NCBI RefSeq assembly: GCF_001949145.1
Contig: NW_019091361.1
Location: forward strand, 1,525,662-1,589,661
Direction of reading: 5' to 3'
Length of the DNA stretch: 64,000 bases
Source: Acanthaster planci
Taxonomy: Eukaryota > Echinodermata > Asteroidea > Valvatida > Acanthasteridae
The notes under the pieces: generated by a model
What the model saw: only the letters and a program-made list of their open reading frames with translations
What the model was told of the DNA's origin: nothing
Database searches by the model: none
Program-made: the position numbers and the translations under genes
Shown: piece after piece, positions 13,601 to 23,168 of the stretch
Layout: each line of letters begins with the position of its first letter
Numbering within the stretch: the stretch's first letter is position 1

Positions 13601-16600
13601 AAGGGCTGGTGTTGAGAAAAGTGTGTCCATCCTGTGGTGATGGACTTTGGGAAGCCAATGAAGTTGGCGCTGGGAAGGGATCTAGCACTGGCGGCAATGT
13701 AGAGCCTTGGGCTAGTTCCTTCGTGATTAGATGCTCCAAAATCTTCTTGACTTTCTGTTCCAGCAGGTCAATCTTCTTGAGGCAAGCACCACAACAGTTC
13801 TTGTGGGTCACCTGAGGACTGTGGTCAGAGTCGGCCGGAGGTGATGGCGGGTGGGTGTTTGGGACCCAGCCTGGCTGGGCCAGAGGTTGGGAAATACCGA
13901 CAGCAGAGCCCAGTGGGAATGGCTGCAGTCCAGCAATGCCCCCGGGATTTATCGCCGGGAAGGGAAAAGGACTCAGTAAGCTTTTGGTCAGGTCATGGTT
14001 TGCTGCACTAACATTCACCGCCGAAGCAAAGGGAAGACTCTGGGAGCCCAGTAGGCCTGCATTCCTTGGCAGGTCAAGGCCTGGGGCCTGCATCAACGAG
14101 GCAAGGCCTGGATGCAGTGCAGCGTTGAGCACAGGGCTTCCCTGGAAGCCCAGGGCAGGAGGAAATACCTGAGCCAGGCCCTGGAGCTGTGTGGCGTTCG
14201 ACGTCGTATGACCAGCAGGACCTGCTTTTGGAAACGAGGGAGTACTGTTCGTCTGATGCAATCCAAAGCCTCCTCCTGACAGCAGCACCATCTGGTGGCG
14301 CTGCAGTTCCAGCTTCTGGTGCAGCTGCTCCATGGCGCTGCGGCTAAGCTCCAGAAGCTCCTCCATGGTGTGTTCGCCTCTCTCCTTGGCAGTGCATTTC
14401 TTCTTCCTGAGGAGGTTGCGGTCTGGACCTGGTGAGCTGCTGTTTCTTGAGTCCTGCGCAACACAAACACAAAACAATGACATTGTGCCGATGTTGACAT
14501 TAACAACAGACAACTCACTGAGTTGTCAATATTTATAGAAAGGTAGAAAGTAAGACTTTTAAGCTTGGATTCGTTACCCTTGCACCATAAGATATCTGTA
14601 CAGAATCTGTACAAAATCATGATTCCTTTAGGCTAGGTTCAGTTTTATGATTACTCGTTGTTAGCACTACCTAGAGAGTAAATTCCAAATAAAACCATTC
14701 CACAGTTCAAAGGAGTATTTACCTCTAATACATATGAATTGCTTACAAATTTATGTCCTCGCACACACAAAAATAAAACAAACAATCTAAAGCTCACAGT
14801 CTCAAAACTTAGCGACACAGAAATCACAAACTCAAATTGTCAAATAATTTACAACAGTAAATTAAAACTGCTATTGACACAAAGCACAAACCCATCGGGA
14901 CTTACCATGCGACCTCCACCTGCGAGATGGTTATTACCACCAATGTTGTGGGAAGCAACGCTGTTAATGGCCGGTGAGCCCAAAGAATGGCGACCGAGGT
15001 AGTGCTTAGTCTACATGTAAGGAGAGAATGGTCCGGCTGTTAGCGTCACTGTCTGGTAGCCGGACCATTAGCCCAGGATTACAACAGGGGAGGAAGCAGG
15101 AGGGAGTAGGGTTTAGTGCCAGGCGGTATTGCCCACTGGCTATAACACTCGGTCAGTGTGGTCAGGACCACCACAAGACCAGCAAGACCAGACACAAGTC
15201 ACTGGCTGAATGATCACAAAGGAATGCTTTTGTTGCATTCGATTTGAATAGCGTGTGACTTGAATTCAGAGCGGAGGTCTGGTGTTGGTTTTGTGATGGT
15301 CTTAAGGGGTCCCAACTGCAACACTGGCCGTGGTTCAAATTTGCCAAGGAGGAATTCTCCTTCCCTGGTTGAAAGAATTACTTCAGTTTCTGCAGTCCTT
15401 TTAAGCTGCAGGAAGGCTATGACTGTGATCTGACATGTGTAACTCCATCCTCACCATGCCAAACCACGCCTCCACAGCTTCCTCCCTGAAGCCCTAGTCA
15501 GAAATATTGGCACTGCCGGCTCTTTTTCTCCACAAGAACAAGAAGATACTTAGGAAATCTGTATTTCAGTTCAATGAAGTATTGACAGCCACTGGTTCAA
15601 TCTGTTAAGGGCAAGTTGGCTTATCAAGAAAATTGGCTCTCCTGTATCGAGAGGCCAGTCATCATTCACGGACCCAATAAATAACAGGATTATGAATGGA
15701 TTATCTGAGACTGCATTCTGAAATGGCCTCTCTTAGCCATCAAACAATTCCTGTCATTAGCAAGCTGTACATGTACAGTATACCACTGCAAAGAAATCTA
15801 CTGCAAAGAAATCTACTTTTGGAAAGGCCCGGATAAATATACGTACTTCTTTTTACGTACTGCTGTTAAGTAACCTTCAACATAGATCAGGCATATTAAC
15901 ACAAAACATTGTCCAAAGCATGTATACGACGTACGATGCCCAAAGCATGACGAATATATATGCTGAACACCTGTTGTGTCACTGCATCAAAGATTCTTTC
16001 TGATACTCATCAGAATGACAAGTCAAACAATATATCACTTCAGAAAACACTTGTGAGACATGTATGAAGGAAAACACAATAATCAGACATGACCTGCCCG
16101 TGATAGTAATTAACCCTACCCCCAAGAGTGTACATGTACATGTATGTAAAATCGTATTGAAATTGGAGGATTTGGGACTGTTAGGGTTAACTAGCATAGC
16201 TAGTTATATACAGCTTATTCTGACATGCTACCTGAATTGGAGTCTCAACTGTAAGGTGTAAGGAAATGAAGCAGGGTTCGAACCTCCAATTCAAGAGATG
16301 GATTCCCCCCTCCCCGTTTTGTCTCCGCAGTCTCCCGATTTGTCAGTGTGTGTTTGTTCCAGGTGTGCTGGGTATCAGCAAGTTGTAATGCAGCCAACGT
16401 ATGGCTCCTGGCTGTTACAGAGCTACACGTAATGCAGTGTTCCAGAGAGCACACATGTCGGTTTGAATCCAGCTTCAGTCACTTTTCTTTTCGCAGTTGA
16501 AAATTTGACTGAACTGAAGGTAACAAATTGCAACTGTGGTTAATTTGATGAGGTGGAAGTAACCGCTAAGGCTTTTAAGTCGCTTGCTAGAGCACTGGAA

Positions 16601-19598
16601 TCTCTAGCAAAAGCTCATTTCAAAATCCTGGTTTTAAACAATTAAATCTAGCTACAGCAACCAAAACATCAAAGATGTGCCTGGCAAACTTACCTTTGCT
16701 GGTCTGGCTTTCTTGGCCAATGGTTCCTCCTCATCATCATCTGAATGTGTCTAAAATGTCCAAAAATACATAAATAAAATAAAAAAATCTGATCAGCCAC
16801 TTAAAACCACAGCTATTAGAATGCACAAGGATTTCAGATTAGCTGTCAGCTTGGGATCACTTAACCTGGTTGAAGATTTGAAAATGTGGAATGCCGTGAC
16901 CTCGTGGTTAAGAGCACTGGATTTGTACTCGGCGGGTAAAGCTGCGGGTTCGAATCCAGTCTGGGGTCAAGTTGAATGTGCCCTTGGGCAAGGCATTTTG
17001 TCACTCATTGCTCTCTCCACCCAGAAGCAACTGGGCAAATGTACCTGTGAGGGCAGAGATGGTTATTGTGCCTTGCACCGAAATGACTGCGTCATGTGTA
17101 TACTCTCTAGGGAGCTGAGGTGGGAGTTGAAATGTTTCATGGGCCCAGCGAGCAGGGGTAATAATAATGGAAAGTGCTTTGATCTCAGTTAAAAGCGCTA
17201 TATAAAAACTTGTTATTGTCACTATTAAAGCAAACCACTGCATGCTTTGCTTCATCAGCTCCTAACTGAAATGAGAAGTATTTTGTCCTGATGGCCAGCT
17301 AATATGAGTAAATATCACCACTGTTTTACAAGTTTGATACCAACGGACCTCTGGAAGTGATGGTGCAGTGATCTTTATGGGCTGAGCTGACTTCTTCTTT
17401 GGTGCCGGAAGGTTGAGTGATCTGCCAGTAGATGATGAAGATGAAGAAGTGGTTGATGCTGTTGCAGGGAACTGAATGTCGTCTGTCTCTTCTACGTGAA
17501 AAGGAACCTTTGAATTAATCGTCCATACTTGTAAGTGCTCAGAAGGATCTTTTTGTTATGAGCCGTAGCCTGAGCTGGGCTTTCCAAGCTAATGCCAATT
17601 TAACACATTTAAGAAGCAAAGACTGCCCCGGCTATGATGGTAATTCTGAGTGGTACTTTAGCTGTAAGAAGTTGAAAATTAAATGAAACAAAACTGGTCA
17701 TGCTGTTAATGTCAACACACACAGTCCGCCTCAACAAACAAGTGCCCAAACCTGGTGTATTACACTGTTACATTGTACACTTTTTGGTTGTGAACGAAGT
17801 CACATTCACCATCCGGCAGGAAAATGAAAAATAAAAAAATCATCTTTTTTTCCCCTCAATCCGTCAGAAAAATATGGTAGCAGCCAGTTGGGTAGTATGA
17901 CTGGCACCACTATTTTTGTACTTTGTCACACGTCACTAGGCTAAATATTTCACATTTAAAAATCTTAAGATATGTTTAAATCAATGTAGTAAACAGAATG
18001 TACATGTATTAGGCCCATTCAGGTGAGGTCGGATGACTCAACCGTTTGCCAATTCGAATTTGGACAACTTGACTGTTGTGACAACTCGATCGGTGGGACA
18101 ACTCGACCATTTGCTGAGTCATCTGCTTGGCCCAACATCTGCCCAATTTCCGGATGCCAGCTTGGTTTTCATCTTGGACTATTAACATGACAATGCATGA
18201 AGTTTCAAAAGTGTGTAGGGCACTGTAGGCTTTGTATAAAGCAAGTACTAAACAGTGTGAATTTGACGCATTTGACACGTGTCGACAGATGACTTGGCTG
18301 AGTGGAAACTTGTCTAATGGACAACTTGTCTCAATGGTGGAGTTGACCTAAGTCAAGTTGGGAATGGTCCAGTTGTCTGGACTCCTATTCAGGAGCCTAA
18401 TTCAATATTGTGACCACACTGCTTATGCATGAAAATGCTTGCATTATTTGTCAATACTAAAATGTTGCAGCTGCTTATTTTTTTGAATAGAGAGAATTCT
18501 TACCATTCTTGTCGAATTTGAAACAAAGTTCTTATTTTAAATAGCATGACCCGTGCAAAAAGAGCTGCCTATCCACCTCGAGCAGAAGCACCCCTTCATC
18601 ATGTTCATTGGGTGAAAAGAGCCGTGTTGGTTGGGAGTGTTCATTTTGCTGGTAGGCCTATCAATGCTTAGAAAATAGTACCCTCTCTTGGTCCAGCTAA
18701 GGCCTAAACTAAAGCTTGGCCCACGGACCTTCATGTACATGGATAGGTCCCTACTGTTACTGACATGATCAGCTTACTCCCAGAACTGTCATCACTGTGA
18801 GGCACTCATGGAATTGGCCTACTCCATGTACACAGAGTAGTGGCTCACTGTATGATCAGGCAATAATTGACAACGATTGATATTGATTGTCAAGCATGGG
18901 ATGACTAGCACGGCATGTAAGCATGAATGATGTATAAACATGATAAAGTAATCTTTACTTTAACATCTTTCACTACAGTGTCACATTGACACTCTGAATG
19001 GATATTTATGTTACGCCCCAAGTGTAGCATAAGTCCCGACTATAGTTGGGACAGTCCCAACTGTAGTGCTGCAGTTGGGCTGGTCCAACTACAGCAGAGA
19101 GTCTGTGGCAAATGTCTCAACATTATCCAAGTCAATGTGTCTCACACTTGACACAATTCATCTAAAATGTGGCACTTCATCTGTTCATCTAGCCCTTTGA
19201 CCCATGACATATTTGTAAACAATATGACTTTAGCACATGCTGGGCACATCATGCACACAGGACCTCTTTGCTGTAGTTGGGCCAGCCCAACTGTATTCTG
19301 TAGCACTCTAATTTTGGGACGGGCCCAACTATAGTTGGGACTTATGCTATAGTTGGGGCGTAACATTTACAACCATGACAACCGTACCTGGTTGATGTAT
19401 ATCCAATAATTTTGGAGCTGGTAAACTTGAAAACAGTGACGACTTCGATCTTGGGTCTTCTTCAAGATCAGACAAGTTCATCAAGGTGGAGCTGGAGGCT
19501 TCTTCGGCACGCTTTCCTACGTTAGATTGTTCTTCTGTTTCCTCTTCAGCATTTGAAGTTTCGTCATCACTACTTGAATTGTAATTTACCAACGACAT
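4697..19598 (-). CDS. PRCC: PRCC orthologue (proline-rich nuclear protein, papillary renal cell carcinoma translocation-associated)
   Basis: Seven coding exons, all with GT/AG junctions in matching phase: 19388-19598, 17349-17491, 16694-16750, 6912-7646, 6301-6447, 5312-5377 and 4697-4783, giving 481 residues; vertebrate PRCC is about 490. The start MSLVNYNSSSDDE matches the family's MSLV start. It carries the repeated short motif SLPAPK, LNLPAPKKK and LFAMLPKPRN, then ETNRILLPH, PITFKLTDAP and a Y/G/Q-rich stretch. The highly conserved C-terminus has RLMGKRNVGRESVNVV, EQLPTGQQRRKHQITFL and the terminal KYGF. Known of the family: nuclear, associated with pre-mRNA splicing factors and mitotic-checkpoint protein MAD2L2. 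The gene is head-to-head with the acidic protein gene at 19973 and hosts the BEN-domain gene in intron 3. Confidence 0.95.
5649..5855. repeat. Copy of the CACAAGTCC inverted-repeat family with internal 24-bp tandem array
   Basis: Inside a PRCC intron. Four head-to-tail 24-bp units (AAGTCCCTTCACAAATCC...) occupy 5649-5744, the fourth degenerate. They are followed by the family's core (GAATGCTTTTGTCA, GAATAGCTTGTG) and an inverted end (GGACTTGTGATGGACT). Four other copies of the family lie at 15160, 23790, 24560 and 61204, and none of them shows the tandem expansion. Confidence 0.75.
7986..8347. mobile_element. Fold-back DNA element, copy 1 (about 130-bp terminal inverted repeats)
   Basis: In PRCC intron 3. 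The left arm begins TAGCCTTTTGCGAGTT and the right arm ends as its inverted complement (AACTCACAAAAAGGCTTA). The arms match over about 130 bp, including CCCAGACTGAAGACACTG against CAGTGTTTTTAGTCTGGGG. An unpaired centre of about 105 bp contains ACCACCATCTCTGGAAT. There is no coding capacity, so it is non-autonomous. The ends could fit a TA target duplication. Confidence 0.8.
8951..9320. mobile_element. Fold-back DNA element, copy 2 (opposite orientation)
   Basis: Same family as the element at 7986, about 600 bp away in the same intron. The arms again pair (GCGAGTTAAATTTGAATAAA on the left; its degenerate complement on the right, ending CTCACAAAAGGCTTA). The unique centre is the reverse complement of copy 1 (ATTCCAGAGATGGTGGT), so the two copies are in opposite orientation. 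Confidence 0.8.
9520..9689. repeat. A/C-only microsatellite (AAAC / AACC tetranucleotides)
   Basis: About 170 bp almost entirely of A and C on the plus strand, made of AAAC, AACC and occasional AGAC units. It contains two copies of the interrupting block CCCAACACCCCAAC placed roughly symmetrically about a central (AACC)n run. It is non-coding and lies in PRCC intron 3. Confidence 0.9.
11985..11990 (-). terminator. Candidate poly(A) signal of the BEN-domain gene
   Basis: ATTAAA on the minus strand about 82 bases after the BEN gene's stop codon. It is the nearest poly(A)-type hexamer. If used, the nested transcript ends well inside PRCC intron 3. Confidence 0.4.
12072..15010 (-). CDS. Two-BEN-domain protein nested in PRCC intron 3 (5' end unresolved)
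   Basis: Two exons are visible, 14906-15010 and 12072-14453, joined phase 0 (GGGRM | DSRNSSSPGPD) and giving 828 residues. The first exon opens at an acceptor with an in-frame stop just upstream, so at least one 5' exon is missing. The N-terminal part has a short amphipathic helix (MEELLELSRSAMEQLHQKLE) and long S/P/G-rich stretches. A C-x-x-C element sits ahead of a coiled coil (CCGACLKKIDLLEQKVKKIL, about residue 249). Two BEN-type modules lie at about 506-634 and 672-782. Each carries the pattern RRLADVLFT / CQLANILFT, then LDPIRMQAL / LDSIRLDAL, then LWHECVKSID / LWSYCVKAID. BEN domains (Pfam PF10523) bind DNA or mediate chromatin repression, so a nuclear repressor-like role is inferred. 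I do not assign a named orthologue. Confidence 0.8.
15160..15310. repeat. Copy of the CACAAGTCC inverted-repeat family
   Basis: Shares the core CACAAAGGAATGCTTTTGTT and GATTTGAATAGCGTGTGACTTG with the copies at 5649, 23790, 24560 and 61204. The flanking arms are degenerate. It lies in PRCC intron 3, upstream of the first visible BEN exon. Confidence 0.65.
16110..16190. mobile_element. piggyBac-like mini-element with TTAA ends
   Basis: Bounded by TTAACCCTA and GTTAGGGTTAA, with the shared interior AAATTGGAGGATTTGGGA. TTAA flanks and CCCTA-type termini are the signature of piggyBac-type insertion. Only about 75 bp lie between the TTAA sites, and a TGTACATGTACA run is inserted inside. Related to 21145-21214 and 45068-45122. 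Confidence 0.6.
16385..16500 (+). repeat. Possible tRNA-like SINE fragment
   Basis: A box-A-like segment (GGCTCCTGGCTGTTACAGAG) precedes a box-B-like GGTTTGAATCC by tRNA-like spacing. No cloverleaf could be drawn with confidence and no tail is seen. Weak. Confidence 0.3.
16891..17215 (+). mobile_element. tRNA-derived SINE
   Basis: In PRCC intron 2. The head has pol III promoter boxes: box A within TGACCTCGTGGTTAAGAGC and box B GGTTCGAATCC at 16948. A conserved-looking body follows (GCCCTTGGGCAAGGCATTTT) and the 3' tail AAAGCGCTATATAAAA is typical of several deuterostome and fish SINE families. There is no coding capacity. The family name was not determined. Confidence 0.7.
18015..18390. repeat. 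Inverted-repeat element built of short ACAACTCGACC units
   Basis: In PRCC intron 1. The left part holds degenerate repeats such as GACAACTCGATCGGTGGG and GGACAACTCGACCATTTG. The right part (18281-18390) carries the complementary form (GACAACTTGTCTCAATGG, AAGTCAAGTTGGGAATGG). A fragment of the same family is at 20092-20192. Confidence 0.6.
19009..19365. mobile_element. Fold-back DNA element with TTTA target duplication, next to PRCC exon 1
   Basis: The ends TGTTACGCCCC and GGGGCGTAACA are perfect inverted repeats flanked on both sides by TTTA (19005-19008 and 19366-19369). The arms extend inward about 95 bp and are themselves full of ACTATAGTTGGGAC / GTCCCAACT palindromes. The element ends 22 bases from the splice donor of PRCC exon 1 (19388). 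No coding capacity. Confidence 0.85.
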
Positions 19599-19972
19599 CC
19601 TGTAAGTTTTTGCAACAAACCACAACTTATGAGAAATAATAAGGACCTTTTTGTGTAATTTGGCCCCGTTTCCGAATTGTGGTTTTTTTTCAACAATGCT
19701 CGTGATATTAGAATTATGACTTGTTTCCTGTCTCGCACAGAATACTTCGTACGGTTTTGAAAAGGAGAACCAGATTAAAATCAAACGTCCACACAGAATC
19801 TACAGAGGGCGCCATAACAAGACCATAAACGCAACGACAATTCCGCGCGCGCGCGGGATACTCTTACCTGCTGACCGTGCTGGCGGTTAGGTGCATGTAC
19901 AATGTAAACGAAGTAGTGTTTTTTTCTTTTGACTGACTGAAGCCTTTGAAAGAATTTGCCAAATCCCAGGTC
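19599..19972. promoter_or_regulatory. Bidirectional promoter between PRCC and the acidic Ser-rich protein gene
   Basis: The 374 bases separate two divergent ATGs. The stretch includes a CpG-dense run (CCGCGCGCGCGCGG near 19843) and CTCTTACCTGCTGACCG, in sharp contrast to the AT-rich surroundings. No TATA box is evident, which fits a shared housekeeping promoter. Seen: spacing and composition. Inferred: shared regulation. Confidence 0.6.
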
Positions 19973-22900
19973 ATGACTGATTTACAGGTAATAATTAATA
20001 TTCACTTTGAAGGTATCCAGCCAAGTATTTACTACTGTACTAGCTTAGACCCGTAAACAGAGCCCGACATATACTCTTCCGTGTCCTCTGGGCCAATGTC
20101 GGACAACTCGACCGTTGAGACAACTCAACCGTTAATCAAGTCGCCCGTTTGACAACTCGACTTTGACAGAGAGGCAACTCGACCAGTGAGATCTTTACAC
20201 ATAATATTACAGTCGTCTACCCAATTCCAGATCGGGAAAATTATTCAGTCAAAAAATCCTCAAATTCTAGTGAAATGTGGTCACCATCCAGTGATCCACC
20301 ATGTGTGCTAGAGATGCTACCAAATTAATTTCAGATTTTAAACTTGGACGTACACTACAGGATCTACAAAAGTGGCGACACTTTTCCTTGTTCTGGATCG
20401 GTTTTCAGAAAGTAACCACCCTGACCACGGGAGCAGCAAATCCATTTTCAGCCCAGAACCATTGTAAAATGCGTATTTTCAAATGAAAATTTTCTTAATT
20501 TTGATAAATTTGGTTCATAAATTAAATAAATAAAAAAATTAGATAAAACAGCTACATTGTATAAATGGATGCCATTTTAAATTGCAGTGGACAAACGCGC
20601 ACAGCAGTTGGGGATGAGCGGGTTCCAACTATAATGGATTGTCAGTAGACACTGGAACATAATGTCTGTGGGGGCTCGGTGGATGAGTCCCATCTCTTCG
20701 CCATACATGTACATGTAGGAAAGTGCCCATGTGAACAAATCATGGCATTATTATGTCATAGGTCTATTCCATGTTTCCTTTATTTTTTATGTCTATGCCA
20801 GCCCGAAGTAAGTGCATCGCACAAAGTGTGTTGCATGAGACTAGAAATCCTCCTGCTTGTGTGATACTTTTTAGTATCAAGATCTCTTTTCTTCCCTCCA
20901 AAGTGTTCTCCCAGCTCGCCCCGGGTGGCAGCTGACCAGACTCTTCGGAGCTCCAGCCGACTGAGAGAGAAGTCCCAGCGGAGGTTCACCCTGCCCACTC
21001 GCAGAGAAGCCCTGGACAGTGTGGTCCCCGACGAGACACCCTTCAAGAATTACAGAGACTACAAGCCACGAAAACTGATCAATAACTTTATCAAAGAGTA
21101 AGTCATCCATATCATGGGATGTAAAGGCCACACTGAGACAGGGTTTAACCCTAACTCCCTAGGGTGTGTGCAAAATGATATTAAAATTGGAAGATTCAGG
21201 GCTGTTAGGGTTAATATACTACATGGAGTACATAGTGCACCTGTGAACCTATTGATAAATGATATCCAGCTTGTTTAGAGGCAAGTACATTCTACGTGTA
21301 GGAAAGTACCGGTGTGGGAAGAGAAACTTAACAGACTTTTCGGCAGGAGAGAGGGTACCCAGTGGAAAATAAGTTCAAACATCTGTGACCTTATTGCAAC
21401 ACACGGGATCCGTGCAACTGGCAGGGCACTGTCAGTATTGCTCTGAAGTTAGGGCTCACCAAGTAGACAGACACTGGAGTGGAGCAAACTGGCAATCTTG
21501 CCACCCTTGCAGAGGACTGGAGGGTATAGGGCAGTCAATGGGAGCCTAACTGCAGCCAATATGATGTTGATGATGATGAAGAATTGGAAATACATCTGAT
21601 CATGTGATAATTTTTCCCAGATTTGAGACGTTGAGATAACATAACACCTCTGATTCTCATCACAACTGCGCAGCTCTTTCTAGGGTTTAACAGTTTTAAG
21701 ATCCTTTTCAAATCTGTCTCCTTACATGTTGGATTTATATATGTGTGTATTAACAAGTGACCCTTAATTTTGGTATCTTTTCTACAGTGATTCTGTGATG
21801 TTTAAACCATCTCACAATAATTAAAAAGGGGTTTTGTAGCCCACTATTTTTACATGTACTTTCTTTTGCCTTCTGTCAACCTGTTCATTTATTTGAACTA
21901 ATTACATGTGTATCTTCTTCCTTTCACCGTGTTCACCCCCTACCCCACCCACCTACATGTATGTAGGAGAAATACCTACAACAATCCAGACAGAATTGAC
22001 CAGTTTGACGAGTTTTCTGATGAAGAATTCATCAATGACAACACTTCCAGCAGTGACGACTCAACCCAAGAGGGCAGTCCATGGTCAGAGTCTCCATCTC
22101 ACAGCAGCAGTGATGACGATGATGATGAGCCCGTCCAGGCGACTGCCAGAAATCCTCGTAAGGCAAAGAGCAAACGGAAAACCTCCTCAGGGAGAAATGG
22201 AAGCGACAGTGAGGAGTTGGCCAGCCCCTTGAAGATGCGCAAGCCAAGACCACTTGCAGAACTGTTGTCCGGATCAGATGATCCGGACAACAGCAGTGGG
22301 GATGATCTGCCATTGACTGCTCCGAGAAAGAAATGGCGTGGAAGAGCCTCAATTCAGTGTGAAGAGTCTTCTGACGATGACAAGGACCAGCCTGGAGCAT
22401 TTACCCTAGATCTCTCTGGAAGTGTGTCTGTCAAAGTCGAGTCTGGTGACAATGAACGAAATGGCACAGAAGTTGAGACTAGTGCCATCAAAGCAGAACT
22501 CCAGGATGAACACAAAGGAGGGAACTTAGCAATCAAAGCTGACCCTGAAGACAGAGAATACGATATAGAAGGTGAAAATGTTGCCTTCAAAGTGGAACCT
22601 TTGGATGAAGCGAACAAGTTCAGAGGCGATGCGAATACCGCTGATGAATCACATGAGTCCAGTGACGGGACAGAGAGTGAGGATGATTCATTCATTGCTA
22701 CCAGTAGTTCCAGCGACGATGGGGCACTCGATCCAGAAGGGAACATTTCACCGTTGGAAAACTTTCAGGCAGACCAACCGTCCCATGAAGAGCTGATCTG
22801 CAATTATCGGCAGCGGAGGCTGAGACCTAAAAAGGCTTTGGCAGTCAAAAAGAAGCGAAGCTTTCGCAAGTCTCTTGATAGCGACAGTAGCAGCTGTCAG

Positions 22901-23080
22901 TCGGATGGCAGCACCAGTTGGGACAAGGATAAGTCAGGCGAACACTCGAAGGATTGCGCAATGCGCCCACTGTCAAAACGGGCAGAGCATTTGCAAAGGA
23001 AGAAAGCTGTGTGGAAAACGGAGGTTCTTGGGAGTTACAAAAACGAGAGAGAGAAAAAATTATCAAAAACAAAGAAATGA
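19973..23080 (+). CDS. Acidic serine-rich, probably nuclear protein with clustered SUMO-type motifs
   Basis: Three exons: 19973-19987, 20904-21097 and 21967-23080. Phases agree at both junctions (0, then GA|G) and the product is about 440 residues. The tiny first exon (MTDLQ) has an in-frame stop upstream; it is the least certain part. The early section is basic (RSSSRLREKSQRRF, YRDYKPRKLINNFIKE) and is followed by IDQFDEFSDEEFIND and long S/D/E runs that look like casein-kinase-2 sites. Residues around 225-275 hold four psi-K-x-E/D motifs in a row (VKVE, IKAE, IKAD, FKVE). The tail is Lys/Arg-rich (RRLRPKKALAVKKKR, ending KKLSKTKK), consistent with nuclear import. I do not recognise the family. 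It shares a promoter region with PRCC. Confidence 0.7.
20092..20192. repeat. Fragment of the ACAACTCGACC repeat family
   Basis: Contains GACAACTCGACCGTTGAG, GACAACTCAACCGTTAAT, TTTGACAACTCGACTTTG and GCAACTCGACCAG in tandem, matching units at 18015-18390. It sits in intron 1 of the acidic protein gene. Confidence 0.6.
21145..21214. mobile_element. 70-bp piggyBac-like mini-element with telomere-like ends
   Basis: The sequence runs TTAACCCTAACTCCC ... GGGCTGTTAGGGTTAA, with perfect TTAA boundaries and inverted CCCTAAC / GTTAGGG ends. It is the best-preserved of three related copies in the window and lies in intron 2 of the acidic protein gene. Confidence 0.7.
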
Positions 23081-23162
23081 CTGTTTTCAGTGGTGTAAGA
23101 GGCTTTGTTGCTGGAATATCTCAAAAGTAGACTGCTTTTGCTGTACATGAATGACCTTTGTC

Positions 23163-23168
23163 AATAAA
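23163..23168 (+). terminator. Poly(A) signal of the acidic Ser-rich protein gene
   Basis: Canonical AATAAA (within GTCAATAAAACC) 83 bases after the stop codon. It predicts a short 3' UTR. Confidence 0.65.

Noticed and set aside
12642-13815. Several plus-strand frames of 60-130 codons
   Set aside because: All overlap the BEN gene coding exon on the opposite strand and lack domains.
15451-15490. Possible 39-base phase-0 exon (GFREEAVEAWFGM) just upstream of the BEN gene's first visible exon
   Set aside because: Acceptor and GTGAGG donor are present, but there is no start codon of its own, no homology and a very small size; not enough to support.
20301-20486. 61-codon plus-strand frame in intron 1 of the acidic protein gene
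   Set aside because: No splice sites in matching phase and no similarity to the rest of the protein.
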